64,000 nucleotides of DNA, taken from contig DASUHA010000023.1 of NCBI GenBank assembly GCA_036273735.1, forward strand, positions 1 to 64,000, given 5' to 3'. The DNA comes from 13-2-20CM-66-19 sp036273735 (GTDB taxonomy: Bacteria; Pseudomonadota; Gammaproteobacteria; Steroidobacterales; Steroidobacteraceae). This document shows, in pieces, positions 51,194-60,431 of this stretch; positions within the stretch are counted from its first letter, which is position 1, and each line of letters opens with the position of its first letter. The translations under genes were made by a program, and so were the position numbers. Below the pieces are notes generated by a model, which ran no database searches, was not told where the DNA came from, and saw only the letters and a program-made list of their open reading frames with translations.

Positions 51194-51526
51194 TCAAGGG
51201 ACGCCGATACCCGTCGGCTCCGCGGTCTCCGTTCCTTTCGGACCGCAGCCCCGCGTCCACGAGACGCTTTTGATGATGCCGTTCGCATCCGTGCGGGCCG
51301 TGACGGTACAGCCGTCCAGGTTGTACTGATCGAACCGCCAGGTGGCCTTTCGCCCGCCGCCGACGGTGGTGATGTCCCAGGGCGCGCTCCAGTGAATCTC
51401 GAGCTCGGACAGCGATTTGCCGACATAGCCGGCCGCGGTCTCCGAGGGATAGTGCTGGGGCGGTGAGGCACAGGCGCTCGCAAGGAGTCCCATGGCGAGC
51501 CCGATGAGTCCTGATCGTAGAGGCAT
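51194..51526 (-). CDS. Small hypothetical lipoprotein
   Basis: A 110-residue lipoprotein: signal LRSGLIGLAMGLLASAC with lipobox LASAC at Cys about 19, then a small domain (GYVGKSLSELEIHWSAP, WRFDQYNLDGCTVTARTDANG). It resembles small SmpA/OmlA-like proteins (VGKSxxEL plus a strand pair). ATG at 51526 starts the signal; the frame is open to 51568. Confidence 0.68.
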   Translation of the reverse strand: MPLRSGLIGLAMGLLASACASPPQHYPSETAAGYVGKSLSELEIHWSAPWDITTVGGGRKATWRFDQYNLDGCTVTARTDANGIIKSVSWTRGCGPKGTETAEPTGIGVP

Positions 51527-51571
51527 GCCGCGAGCATGCCTGAATCCGCTCCTGAGGACAGCCGCCATGGC

Positions 51572-52465
51572 CTAGCGCAGCAGCGCTTTCTGCGCCGCCC
51601 AGGCCGTCAATAACGCCAGCACGACGCTCGCCGCCAGCGCGAGCGCGGCGCGGTGCTTCTCACGGCTGACGAGATGCTTGCCGTCGAGCGGCGCGATGAG
51701 AAAGGGCTCCCCGTGAGTCGTCTGTCCAACGACGCTTACGCGCGCGTCTTTCGAGGCAAGACTCGACTCGACCTGCTCTCGTGCGGCGGCACGCGCACTC
51801 TCCCATTCGTCGGCATCGAGGTGGCCGTCGTGATTGCGGTCGAACCTCGCGAGCAGTCCCGCCTGATCCTCCTTCCACCCGACGACGACCTTGCCCACCT
51901 CTCGCTCGATCGACTCGACCATCGAGCGAGAGCGCAGCTCACCGAGCACCGTCAGGTGCGCGCCCTGGCAGATCAGCCGCTCCGTGTAGCGATACTCCCG
52001 GTTCGGACTCCAGGTACGTCCTTCGAGCCCGGGCAGACACGCGGGCCGGGCCACATCGCCGTACCAGGTCTCGTGCGAGGTCGGAGTCACATCGGCGCCG
52101 ACGGGGCCGATGAGGCACTCACCGCCGGCATCGCGCAGCGAAAAAGGTGCCACGCTGGCGGCGCGGTCGATGACATTCCATTGGCTGCGGTTGCCGACCG
52201 AGGTGCGGTGCTCGATCTTGTAGTCCCACCACACGCAGGGCAGCCCGCTCAAAGGAGCGGCCATGGGTCCTTCCGGCGGGGGGCCCGCCTGTCCTTCCAC
52301 ATGGACGTAGCCTTGCGCGGCAGAACGGATCTGCGCGACGGGCGTATCTGCGGCGAAGTGATCGCGGCGCAGGCTGCTGAAGAAGCGATAGACGGCGTAG
52401 ACCGTGCCGGCGGCCAGCAGGACTGCGAGTGCGAGGAAATCCGGCGCGAAGGCCTGCGACGTCAC
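51572..52465 (-). CDS. GIDE-like membrane protein with EF-hand
   Basis: A 297-residue protein with a membrane helix at each end (FLALAVLLAAGTVYAVYRFF and RAALALAASVVLALLTAW). The middle matches the GIDE/E3-ligase-like domain of LemA neighbours: VHVEGQAGPPPEGPMAAPLSGLPCVWWDY. A canonical Ca-binding EF loop, DRNHDGHLDADEWE, follows at about 208. Such proteins commonly sit downstream of lemA; function unknown. Start overlaps lemA by 4 bp (52462-52465). Confidence 0.8.
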   Translation of the reverse strand: MTSQAFAPDFLALAVLLAAGTVYAVYRFFSSLRRDHFAADTPVAQIRSAAQGYVHVEGQAGPPPEGPMAAPLSGLPCVWWDYKIEHRTSVGNRSQWNVIDRAASVAPFSLRDAGGECLIGPVGADVTPTSHETWYGDVARPACLPGLEGRTWSPNREYRYTERLICQGAHLTVLGELRSRSMVESIEREVGKVVVGWKEDQAGLLARFDRNHDGHLDADEWESARAAAREQVESSLASKDARVSVVGQTTHGEPFLIAPLDGKHLVSREKHRAALALAASVVLALLTAWAAQKALLR

Positions 52466-53034
52466 TTGCTGAATGCCAGCCTCACATCGACATCCGCGGT
52501 CTGCGTGGAGTCGAACTTCAGGAGCCGGGCCGGCGAGAAGTTGAAGATGCCCGCGATGAACGCATCGGGGAATGTCTCGATGCGGATGTTCTGCGCGTTC
52601 GCGGCGTCGTTGTAGATCTCGCGGCGGTCGGCGATCGCCGTCTCGAGTGCGCTGATGCGGGCGGCGAGGTTACGGAACACGAGGTCGGCCTTCAGCTCGG
52701 GATAACGCTCGGCTACCGCGTAGAGGTTGGCGAGGCCGCTGCGCATGACACTCTCCGCTGCGCTGACCGAGGTCACATCGCCCGAGGTGCGCGCCGTCTC
52801 CACGCGCGACCTTGCCTGGGTCACCCGCTCGAGCGTTTCGCGCTCGTGCTGCATGTAGCGCTTGCAGACCTCGATGAGCTTCGGCAGCTCATCGTGCCGC
52901 TGCACCAGGAGCACGTCGATGTTGGACCAGGCGAGCTTCACCTCGTTGCGATTGCGCACGAGGCCGTTGTAGCTCGTGATCGTGAAGCCGATCGTCAGAA
53001 CCAGGATCAGGACGAAGATCATCAGGCTCGTCAT
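52462..53034 (-). CDS. lemA: LemA family protein
   Basis: A 190-residue protein with one N-terminal helix (LMIFVLILVLTIGFTITSYN), then the long antiparallel helical LemA domain, VRNRNEVKLAWSNIDVLLVQRHDELPKL, and a small C-terminal beta part. It overlaps the GIDE-EF-hand gene by 4 bp and forms a two-gene operon. Cellular role is not established. Confidence 0.92.
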   Translation of the reverse strand: MTSLMIFVLILVLTIGFTITSYNGLVRNRNEVKLAWSNIDVLLVQRHDELPKLIEVCKRYMQHERETLERVTQARSRVETARTSGDVTSVSAAESVMRSGLANLYAVAERYPELKADLVFRNLAARISALETAIADRREIYNDAANAQNIRIETFPDAFIAGIFNFSPARLLKFDSTQTADVDVRLAFSK

Positions 53035-53244
53035 GTCTCACTCCGAATCCGGCGCGTGGCGCCGGTCGCAACGAGACCGCAGTGTCCCAGAGCACACCCC
53101 GGAGCCGCCATCGAGAGCCCTTGAACTGTGCAGGGGGTAGCACTCCCCCGGCCGTGAAACGTGACGCGGCGACCATTTTCCCGCTAAGATTCGCCTCCCA
53201 ACCGCCGCCGATCCGGCACGGAACCTACAAACGCCAGGGGATCT

Positions 53245-55269
53245 ATGCGACTGCACCGCTTTGCCGTTTTGGGGCTTCTCCTGGGGCTTTCGGGGACGGC
53301 GCTTGCCGCCGGTGCGGCCCCGGATGGCGACTCGCTGCATTCGAGCTGGCTCGATCGGCAGACGAGTCCGTCGCAGAACTTCTTCGAGTTCGCCAACGGC
53401 GGTTGGCGCAAGAGTAACCCGGTACCCGCCGCCTACTCCACCTGGGGCACCTTCAACATCCTCCAGCTGCGCAACCAGAAGGTGCTCCGCGAGCTCATTC
53501 AGAATGCGGCCAAGTCACATGGGGCGCCCGGCAGCCTCGAGCAGAAGGTCGGCGACTTCTACGCAAGCGGGATGGACGAGACGCTCATCGAGAAGGTCGG
53601 GCTGAATCCGCTGTCGCCGGAGCTCGATGCCATCGCCGGCATTCGTACCCTTCCTGACCTCGAGCGTGAGGTGGCTCACCTGCAGCTCATCGGCGTCGAT
53701 GCCATGTTCGGCTTCGGGCAGATTCAGGATTTCAAGAACTCCACGCAGGTCATCGGAATCGCCGCCCAGGGCGGCCTGGGCCTCCCGGATCGCGACTACT
53801 ACCTCAAGCAGGACGCGAAGTTCAAGCAGATTCGCGCCGAGTACGTGGCCCACGTTGCGAGAACTCTGGAGCTCCTGGGCGAAGACAAGCAGCAGGGTGC
53901 GGCTGACGCCAAGACCATCATGACGATCGAGACGCAGCTTGCACAGGCGTCGATGTCGCGGGTGGAGGAACGAGATCCGCGTGCCATCTATCACGTCATG
54001 AACCTGGTCCAGCTCGATCAGGCCACGCCGAATTTCTCCTGGAGCAACTATTTCCTCGAAATGGGCCATCCGGAGATCAAGAGCATCAATCTCGCGATGC
54101 CGAAGTTCTTCGGCGCGCTCGGCAAAGAGCTGCGCAGCGTGCCCGTCGGTGAGTGGAAGGTGTACCTGCGCTGGCGCCTGATCGATGCCTTCGCGCCGTA
54201 TCTCTCGAAATCCTTCGTCGATGAGGATTTCAAAATGCGCTCGGTGGTGACCGGGGCGCAGAAGCTGTTGCCTCGCTGGCAGCGGGTGGTGGGTGCCGAG
54301 GACGACGCGCTCGGCTTCGCCGTGGGCAAGCTCTACGTGGAGAAGGAGTTTCCGCCCTCTTCCAAGGCAGCGGTGCTCGACATCCTGCACAACGTGCGTG
54401 CGGCACTGAGGACGGATCTCGCGACACTGGCCTGGATGACCCCCGCGACCCGAGAGGCCGCGATCGCGAAGCTCGACCTCATGGGCGAGCGCATCGGCTA
54501 CCCCGATAAGTGGCGCGACTACTCATCGCTGCGCATCGATCGCGGGCCGTACGTGCTCAACGTCATGCGCGCCAACGAGTTCGAGCAGAAGCGGGAAATG
54601 AACAAGATCGGCAAGCCGGTCGACCTCCAGGAGTGGCTCATGACGCCGCAGGAGGTGAATGCCTACTATTTCCCGCCCATGAACAACATCAACTTCCCGG
54701 CCGGGATCCTGCAGCCGCCGTTCTTCGATCCGAAGGCGCCGGTAGCCGTTAATTATGGCGCGGTCGGCTGGGTCATGGGTCATGAGATGACTCACGGCTT
54801 CGATGATCAGGGGTCACAGTTCGACGGCCACGGCAACCTCAAGAACTGGTGGAAGCCGGAGGATGCCAAGCGCTTCCATGCCGCCACCGGTTGCATCTCG
54901 GATCAGTTCTCGACCTACACCGTGGATGGCGACTTTCACGTGCAGGGCAAGCTCGTCACCGGCGAGGAGACCGCCGATCTCGGCGGCATGATGCTGGCCT
55001 GGCGCGCATTCCATGCCTCGAGCGCCTACAAGAACGCCAGGACCGTCGACGGCTTCACCCCGGACCAGCAGTTCTTCCTCGGCGCCGCTCATGTCTGGGC
55101 GAGCAACATACGTCCCGCCGAGGCGCGCCTACGCGTCACTATCGACCCGCACGCGCCGGACCAGTACCGCGTGAACGGCACCATGGCGAACCTGCCGCAG
55201 TTCCAGGACGCGTTTCATGTGCCTCCCGGCAGCCCCATGGCCAACGCCCATCGCTGCGTGATCTGGTAG
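53245..55269 (+). CDS. M13 family metallopeptidase (neprilysin-like)
   Basis: A 674-residue secreted zinc peptidase: signal peptide ending ALAAG (about 22), an M13 N-terminal domain of 400 residues, and the catalytic HEMTHGFDDQGSQFDGHG, with the third Zn ligand Glu in GEETADLGGMM. C-terminal MANAHRCVIW is close to the family CxxW ending. It likely digests peptides in the periplasm. ATG at 53245 starts the signal; the gene is single and diverges from lemA. Confidence 0.92.
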   Translation: MRLHRFAVLGLLLGLSGTALAAGAAPDGDSLHSSWLDRQTSPSQNFFEFANGGWRKSNPVPAAYSTWGTFNILQLRNQKVLRELIQNAAKSHGAPGSLEQKVGDFYASGMDETLIEKVGLNPLSPELDAIAGIRTLPDLEREVAHLQLIGVDAMFGFGQIQDFKNSTQVIGIAAQGGLGLPDRDYYLKQDAKFKQIRAEYVAHVARTLELLGEDKQQGAADAKTIMTIETQLAQASMSRVEERDPRAIYHVMNLVQLDQATPNFSWSNYFLEMGHPEIKSINLAMPKFFGALGKELRSVPVGEWKVYLRWRLIDAFAPYLSKSFVDEDFKMRSVVTGAQKLLPRWQRVVGAEDDALGFAVGKLYVEKEFPPSSKAAVLDILHNVRAALRTDLATLAWMTPATREAAIAKLDLMGERIGYPDKWRDYSSLRIDRGPYVLNVMRANEFEQKREMNKIGKPVDLQEWLMTPQEVNAYYFPPMNNINFPAGILQPPFFDPKAPVAVNYGAVGWVMGHEMTHGFDDQGSQFDGHGNLKNWWKPEDAKRFHAATGCISDQFSTYTVDGDFHVQGKLVTGEETADLGGMMLAWRAFHASSAYKNARTVDGFTPDQQFFLGAAHVWASNIRPAEARLRVTIDPHAPDQYRVNGTMANLPQFQDAFHVPPGSPMANAHRCVIW

Positions 55270-55305
55270 GAAAGGCTGGTGCGACGGGATCGATGCGGCC
55301 GTCGC

Positions 55306-55962
55306 TCAGCGGCCGACGAGGACCATGCAGAAGCCATCGTAGCCCTTGGCGCCGACAGTCTGGATGGAGGTGGCCGACACGCGCGGCTCTGCCGCGATGT
55401 CCTCATAGAGCTGACGCACGCCCCGCACCAGAAAATCGGTGGTCGCAGCGTCGATGACCTTGCCATCCCGGATGACGTTGTCGAACACCATCACACTACC
55501 TGGGCGTGACAGCTCGAGGCAGGCCCGGAAATAGTCCGGGTAACCCTCCTTGTTGGCATCGATGAAGAAGAAGTCGAAGGGACCGTTGAGTGCGGGCATC
55601 AGGTCGAGCCCGGCGCCTACCCGGACCTCGGTCACCTCCGCGAGGCCCGCGCGGGCGATGTTGGCCCGTGCCACCTCGGCATGCTTGGGGTTGTATTCCA
55701 GTGTGACGAGCCGGCCCCCTGCCGGCAGAGCTCGCGCCAGCCAGATGGCGCTGTAGCCGCCCAGGGTGCCGATCTCCAGGATGCGGCGTGCCCCCATGGC
55801 CCGCGCCATGAGCTCGAGGAGCTTGCCTTGCGCCGCGGTTACGGCAATCTCAGGAAGGCCTGCGGCCTGACTGGCCTCGAGCGCGTCGGCGAACGCAGGA
55901 TCGGGCCGCACGATGAGATCGTCGAGGTAATCATCGACAGCGGTCCAGGTCTTTTGGCTCAT
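55306..55962 (-). CDS. SAM-dependent O-methyltransferase (caffeoyl-CoA type)
   Basis: A 218-residue class I methyltransferase: RILEIGTLGGYSAIWLARAL (motif I), LVTLEYNPKHAEVARANI, FFFIDANKEGYPDYF (metal/substrate Asp) and VFDNVIRDGKV. It is similar to metal-dependent catechol/caffeoyl-CoA O-methyltransferases; substrate unknown. ATG at 55962 has GAAGAGGAG upstream. A longer frame runs to 56040. It is convergent with the M13 gene. Confidence 0.88.
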   Translation of the reverse strand: MSQKTWTAVDDYLDDLIVRPDPAFADALEASQAAGLPEIAVTAAQGKLLELMARAMGARRILEIGTLGGYSAIWLARALPAGGRLVTLEYNPKHAEVARANIARAGLAEVTEVRVGAGLDLMPALNGPFDFFFIDANKEGYPDYFRACLELSRPGSVMVFDNVIRDGKVIDAATTDFLVRGVRQLYEDIAAEPRVSATSIQTVGAKGYDGFCMVLVGR

Positions 55963-56118
55963 GGCCCTGCTCCTCTTCGGGGTCTCGAGTGACTCACGTC
56001 TAAGTTCTATTCCTGCCGCTGGTCTTTCAAACCGCGACATGACGATAATTCGCCGCGCTCGTCCCTGATCCTGCGGTTACCCGGCCAAACCACCACTCTT
56101 GCGCCACAAAGTCAAGCC

Positions 56119-56727
56119 GTGACGCTGAAACACATCCTGCGGGGCTTTACCGTCGCCGCCACCTGCCGAGCCGGCCTCCTCTGCCTTGCGCTCGCGACCC
56201 TCCTCACGGCCCCAGGGGCCTTCGCCGCCACGACCCCGGCAGCCCCCGCACGAGGCGGTAAATGCACCCTCCTCCTGGGAGGCGGTGGCACCGTCACGAC
56301 CAGCGATGACGTGAATAGCCGCTGGTTCGTCGTCAACAGTGCCATCTCGAAGGCGCTGATGACCGATCTGAGCGCCGATGGCTACCGCATCATCGACTTC
56401 ATCGTGGATATTCGCGATGTCGACCAGCGGGCAGCCGCGATGATGCAACAACTGCATGCCGCCGGTTGCGAGCAGGTCATCGAGGTGGGCGATGAGCTTC
56501 GGGGAAGCGTCGCACAACCCCAGGTCGTCTCGCGTTTCGCCTTCGTGATCTCCGTCCTGCAACCGAAGGTCGACCCCACCGCTCCGCGGACGCTTCAGGT
56601 GGGTGGGACGTATCAGAAGGACTACGAATACCCGATGACCGCCGAAGTCCTGCAGGCGCTGTCGGTGAGCCAGCTCGCCAAGACGATGGCGACCGACCTC
56701 GAGCATGCCGGCGCACTGCAGAAATGA
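56119..56727 (+). CDS. Hypothetical secreted protein
   Basis: A 202-residue protein with a signal peptide (GLLCLALATLLTAPGAFAA) and a basic/alpha-beta region including GYRIIDFIVDIRDVDQRAAAMM and FAFVISVLQPKV. I recognise no named family. GTG at 56119 is used, without an evident SD. It stands alone, divergent from the O-methyltransferase. Confidence 0.6.
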   Translation: MTLKHILRGFTVAATCRAGLLCLALATLLTAPGAFAATTPAAPARGGKCTLLLGGGGTVTTSDDVNSRWFVVNSAISKALMTDLSADGYRIIDFIVDIRDVDQRAAAMMQQLHAAGCEQVIEVGDELRGSVAQPQVVSRFAFVISVLQPKVDPTAPRTLQVGGTYQKDYEYPMTAEVLQALSVSQLAKTMATDLEHAGALQK

Positions 56728-56791
56728 CGGCGATGCCGTCGTAGTCCCCGTACAATTAACGGTTCCGTAATGCGCAGTACCGGGGGGCGCC

Positions 56792-57172
56792 GTGCTGACC
56801 TATGCAACCGTGGGCTCGAACCGACTCACCGAAGCCAAGGCGTTCTACGACGCATTGTTGCCAGGCGCCGGCCTCACTCGGATGTTCGAGCACCCCTCGG
56901 GAGGGCGAACCTATGGCAAGGACGGCCGGGTCGTGTTTGCAGTCATGGCCCCTTACGACAAAGGTCCGGCGACGGTGGGCAACGGCACCATGATCGCGTT
57001 TCACCTTGAAACGCCGGACGCCGTAACAGCTTTCTACAGGAAGGCGCTGGAGCTCGGGGCGAAGGACGAGGGAGCTCCCGGGTATCGAGGTGGCTCGCCC
57101 TTCTTCATGAGTTACTTCCGCGATCTCGATGGGAACAAGCTGTGCGCGTATCACCAGGGGCAGTCCGTCTAG
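56792..57172 (+). CDS. VOC-family (glyoxalase/bleomycin-resistance-like) protein
   Basis: A 126-residue VOC protein: LTYATVGSNRLTEAKAFYDA opens the first beta-alpha-beta-beta-beta unit, HLETPDAVTAFYRKALELGA the second, and SYFRDLDGNKLCAYH is the family ending with a Glu-like metal residue replaced by Lys/Cys. Substrate unknown. GTG start. Its last four bases overlap the convergent epoxide hydrolase end. Confidence 0.83.
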   Translation: MLTYATVGSNRLTEAKAFYDALLPGAGLTRMFEHPSGGRTYGKDGRVVFAVMAPYDKGPATVGNGTMIAFHLETPDAVTAFYRKALELGAKDEGAPGYRGGSPFFMSYFRDLDGNKLCAYHQGQSV

Positions 57173-58482
57173 CGAGCCCTCGCCAGGCCGCTGACGCAAG
57201 GGTTGGCTGCAGGCTTGATACAGCCATTCGCCTCGAGCCTTGCAAAGAAGCTCCTGATGTCCCCTACCAGGAGATCCGGCTGCTCGAGCGCGGCGAAGTG
57301 GCCACCCTTCGGCATCTCAGTCCTTTGCACGACGTTGTATAGCGGGTCGATCCAGCGCTCGGGCGGCGTGGCGACTTCCTTCGGGAACACGGCGTAGCCG
57401 ACCGGAGTCTGCAATCGCGGGGGAACGACGGCCTTATCGAAAAGCCGGTCCTCGCGGTAGATGCGCATGGAGGAATTTATAGTGCCCGTCACCCAATAAA
57501 GGGTCACGTCCGTGAGGAACGTGTCACGATCCACCGCGTGCAGGAAGTCACCATCGTTGTCGGTGAGGTCCTGAAACCTCTCGGTCATCCAGGCGAGCCA
57601 CCCCACCGGGGAATCGGTCAGTGCGTACGCAATCGTCTGCGGCTCGCTTGCCTGAAGCCCGAAGAACGCGCTTCTGCCCTCGTCCCACCATTGACTGTAG
57701 CGTCGGCGCTCCTCGGCGGTCAGTTGTTTCACCGCACCCGGGCTCGGGGGCCTGAGAATGGGAAGGAGGTTCAAATGGAGCCCAATGACATGGGCGGGAG
57801 CCTGCCGCGCCATCTGTCGGGCGACCTCGGAGCCCCAGTCCCCGCCCTGAATGCCGTATCGCGAGTAGCCGAGGCGATCCATCAGGACGATGAGGGCTTT
57901 TGCCATCCGCATCGTGCCCCAGCCTCGAGTCGTCGTCGGCCCGGAGAAGGCGAAGCCGGGAAGCGATGGGACGATGACGTCAAAAGCCGGCGTATGGCGG
58001 TCCTTCGGATGCGTGAGCGGCTCGATCACACCCAGGAACTCGGCGAAAGAGCCCGGCCATCCATGAATCAACATCAACGGTATGGCATCCGGCCGTGGTG
58101 AGCGCTCATGAATGAAAAAAATCGTCTGTCCGTCGATCTCGGTCGTGAACTGATCGAGGCGATTGATGCGCGTCTCTTCGGCGCGCCAGTCGTAGCCATT
58201 CTGCCAGTAGCCTGCGAGCGCGCGGACTTTGCTGATGTCGGCGCCATACTCCCACCTCGTGCCTGGCAGTTGGTCGGGCCATCGGGTCTCCGCCAGGCGG
58301 TGCCGCAGATCGTCGAGCACGCTCTGAGGAATATGAATCTTGAAGGGCTTGATTGCGGCGGGCTTCGCAACCGCATTTTGGGCATGGCCGATCTGCACCG
58401 CCGCCAGGAGAGCCAACACTGTGGCCAGGGTGCTGATCGTCCAAAAGATGGTGCCACGACCCGACTTCGGTTCAACATTCAT
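57169..58482 (-). CDS. Epoxide hydrolase with signal peptide
   Basis: A 437-residue alpha/beta-hydrolase. After an export signal (LATVLALLAAVQIGHAQ) comes the EHN domain (AIKPFKIHIPQSVLDDLRHRL), then oxyanion motif HGWPGSFAE, nucleophile Asp in QGGDWGSEVA and His in KGGHFAALEQP; lid tyrosines are likely in between. Close to microsomal-type bacterial epoxide hydrolases. The exported form is unusual but found in several Gram-negatives. It converges with the VOC gene by 4 bp. Confidence 0.9.
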   Translation of the reverse strand: MNVEPKSGRGTIFWTISTLATVLALLAAVQIGHAQNAVAKPAAIKPFKIHIPQSVLDDLRHRLAETRWPDQLPGTRWEYGADISKVRALAGYWQNGYDWRAEETRINRLDQFTTEIDGQTIFFIHERSPRPDAIPLMLIHGWPGSFAEFLGVIEPLTHPKDRHTPAFDVIVPSLPGFAFSGPTTTRGWGTMRMAKALIVLMDRLGYSRYGIQGGDWGSEVARQMARQAPAHVIGLHLNLLPILRPPSPGAVKQLTAEERRRYSQWWDEGRSAFFGLQASEPQTIAYALTDSPVGWLAWMTERFQDLTDNDGDFLHAVDRDTFLTDVTLYWVTGTINSSMRIYREDRLFDKAVVPPRLQTPVGYAVFPKEVATPPERWIDPLYNVVQRTEMPKGGHFAALEQPDLLVGDIRSFFARLEANGCIKPAANPCVSGLARAR

Positions 58483-58674
58483 CTTGGGAATCCCCCGACA
58501 ACCCTACCGAACGTGCCCGCAGCCCGCCGCAATTATTGTGACTGCGATCTCTTCACACTAATCGTTCACCGTATGGTGATGTATTCAGCATTCCGAAGCA
58601 AGGCTCACGCGTCTTCTCTGCTCGGCGGGACATGGTAGGCTGTGTCCAGCCGCCGGGAAAAACGGAGAGAAGCG

Positions 58675-59160
58675 ATGGCCAAGAACGTGATTTGTCTCTG
58701 GTACGACGGTGCAGCAGAAGAGGCTGCCAGGTTTTACGCCAAGACTTTTCCGAACAGTGCCGTGACGGCAGTTCACCATGCCCCCGGTGACTACCCGGCG
58801 GGCAAGCAGGAACAGGTGCTCACGGTCGAGTTTACGGTGCTGGGCGTGCCATGCCTCGGCCTCAATGGCGGTCCGGCCTTCAGGCACAGCGAAGCCTTCT
58901 CATTTCAGATCATCACCGAGGACCAGGCCGAGACCGACCGCTACTGGAATGCCATCGTCGGTAACGGCGGTGTCGAGAGCGCATGCGGGTGGTGCAAGGA
59001 CAAATGGGGCCTCTCCTGGCAGATCACCCCGCGCGTATTACTGGATGCCATAACCGATTCGGATCGCGCCGCCGCGAAGCGCGCCTTCGAGGCGATGATG
59101 AACATGGGCAAGATCGACATCGCCACGATCGAGGCAGCCCGACGCGGATCTGCTCGCTGA
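58675..59160 (+). CDS. PhnB-like VOC protein (3-demethylubiquinone-9 3-methyltransferase-like)
   Basis: A 161-residue VOC-fold protein: LWYDGAAEEAARFYAKTFPN, FTVLGVPCLGLNGGPAFRH and CGWCKDKWGLSWQITPRVLL are typical of the PhnB/3-dmu-9-3-mt group. Enzymatic role is not set. ATG at 58675 has GGAGAG upstream; longer frame begins at 58642. It is divergent from the epoxide hydrolase. Confidence 0.88.
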   Translation: MAKNVICLWYDGAAEEAARFYAKTFPNSAVTAVHHAPGDYPAGKQEQVLTVEFTVLGVPCLGLNGGPAFRHSEAFSFQIITEDQAETDRYWNAIVGNGGVESACGWCKDKWGLSWQITPRVLLDAITDSDRAAAKRAFEAMMNMGKIDIATIEAARRGSAR

Positions 59161-59237
59161 ATTCCAGAGCGCGCTGCTTCGCCCCATCCTGATCCATCGC
59201 CCGTTCCGCCCTCAGCGGCGAGTCAGCGCCTGTGGGA

Positions 59238-59486
59238 CTATTCCTTGGAATCCTTTGCCTTCAGGCTGTCCTGGTTCGCCTCGATGAAACCCTTGATCTC
59301 ATCCGCCATCGAAAGCAGCCGCAACCACTGCTCTTTATAGAGCGTGACCGGGAATCGCCCCATGCCATAAACGGAGAGCGCACCCTTCTCGCTGACTTTC
59401 ATCGCGAGCTTGCCGCGCCCTCCCTGCTTCAGCCGCTCATTTTCAGCTCGCAGTCTCGCTAGCTCTGCTTGCACGTCTTCAGTCAT
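59238..59486 (-). CDS. Hypothetical small protein with coiled coil
   Basis: An 82-residue protein: helical coiled-coil start TEDVQAELARLRAENERLKQ, then KVSEKGALSVYGMGRFPVTLYKEQWLRLL and a charged end. The LSVYGMGRFPVTLYKEQW block is found in many bacterial small proteins of unknown role. ATG at 59486 has GGAG upstream. Confidence 0.7.
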   Translation of the reverse strand: MTEDVQAELARLRAENERLKQGGRGKLAMKVSEKGALSVYGMGRFPVTLYKEQWLRLLSMADEIKGFIEANQDSLKAKDSKE

Positions 59487-59625
59487 GCGGAAATCTCCAG
59501 GGCGATCCAGGTCCAAATTATACCTTCCCCGCTGAACGAGCAGTCCCAATTGCGCGTGGAGCTGGTACGCCCCTTGAAAGTGATCTTGCGACGCACTGTC
59601 ATCCGATGCATGGGCCTGAAGCGTT

Positions 59626-60051
59626 TTACCGAGCCTCGCCAGACTCGCCTTTCAAGGCTAGCCAGGTCTTTTCCGCCTCGGCCAAGTAAGTTTGTGGCGC
59701 GTCGAGGAAGTAAACCAGCGAGGTTGCCGAACTGAAGCAATAAAGCTTGTGGGTATCTGGGTCGGTCCAATTGAGCGAGCAGTCGGCCGGAATTAACTTT
59801 CCCGCAACGAGTCCGATTGGATCGTTATTCGCGAACGCTCCTTTCATCTTCACCGGAGGCACAGCCCATTTCCACATGCCCGTGTGCTCAACCATGGCCC
59901 TCGTGGCAGCCGCCGAGTCGGCGTTGGTCCGAGGCCCGGCTGCTGTGACGTCAGGCTTCTTCTGCTGCGCGAAGGCCGGCACACTGGGTACCGCGTAAGT
60001 TGAGAGCAGAGATATCGATATTAGAGTGAGAGCTCCGTGCTTCCGGATCAT
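59626..60051 (-). CDS. Hypothetical secreted protein, YHS-like end
   Basis: A 141-residue protein: signal peptide ending VPAFAQ, then a small domain whose end YCFSSATSLVYFLDAPQTYL resembles YHS-type metal or cofactor domains (YCFxSxxxxxxFLxxPxxY). ATG at 60051 with GGAGGAAAGC upstream. Function unknown. Confidence 0.68.
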   Translation of the reverse strand: MIRKHGALTLISISLLSTYAVPSVPAFAQQKKPDVTAAGPRTNADSAAATRAMVEHTGMWKWAVPPVKMKGAFANNDPIGLVAGKLIPADCSLNWTDPDTHKLYCFSSATSLVYFLDAPQTYLAEAEKTWLALKGESGEAR

Positions 60052-60257
60052 GCTTTCCTCCTCGAGTGGCAGAGGCCCCGCGACTCCATAGTGTACGCCG
60101 CGCCGATTGCCCCAGCCGTTCTCACCTTGTCCGCCAGGAACGGTACCGCTTCACAGTTAGTCCTTGTATATCAGTATCTTACAATGCTTTTCTCTGATGA
60201 AATCTCGCAAAATTCTCGTGGGGTCAAGCGCGTAACGCGACGATGGGAGAGATCGCG

Positions 60258-60419
60258 ATGAAGGTGCCTTATGCGACAAAGTGGCAGAACGAGATAGACG
60301 ACCTGAGGAAGATCGTACTCAGCTGCGGTCTGGTCGAGGCGTTGAAATGGGGTAAGCCCGCGGCGAAGTGCGTGCCGATGATCTTGAGCGGCCGGGGGTT
60401 CAACGAGCTCGCGGATTGA
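60258..60419 (+). pseudogene. YdeI/OmdA-family gene fused in frame after loss of its middle
   Basis: A 53-residue ORF whose residues 8-34 (KWQNEIDDLRKIVLSCGLVE, then ALKWGKP) match the N-terminus of YdeI/DUF1801 proteins, and residues 36-50 (AKCVPMILSGRGFNE) match their C-terminus. The 130 or so residues between are missing, leaving the frame open. ATG preceded by GGGAGAGA. It may be a remnant or a miniaturised protein. Confidence 0.6.
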
Positions 60420-60431
60420 GGGCTCTCGCCA

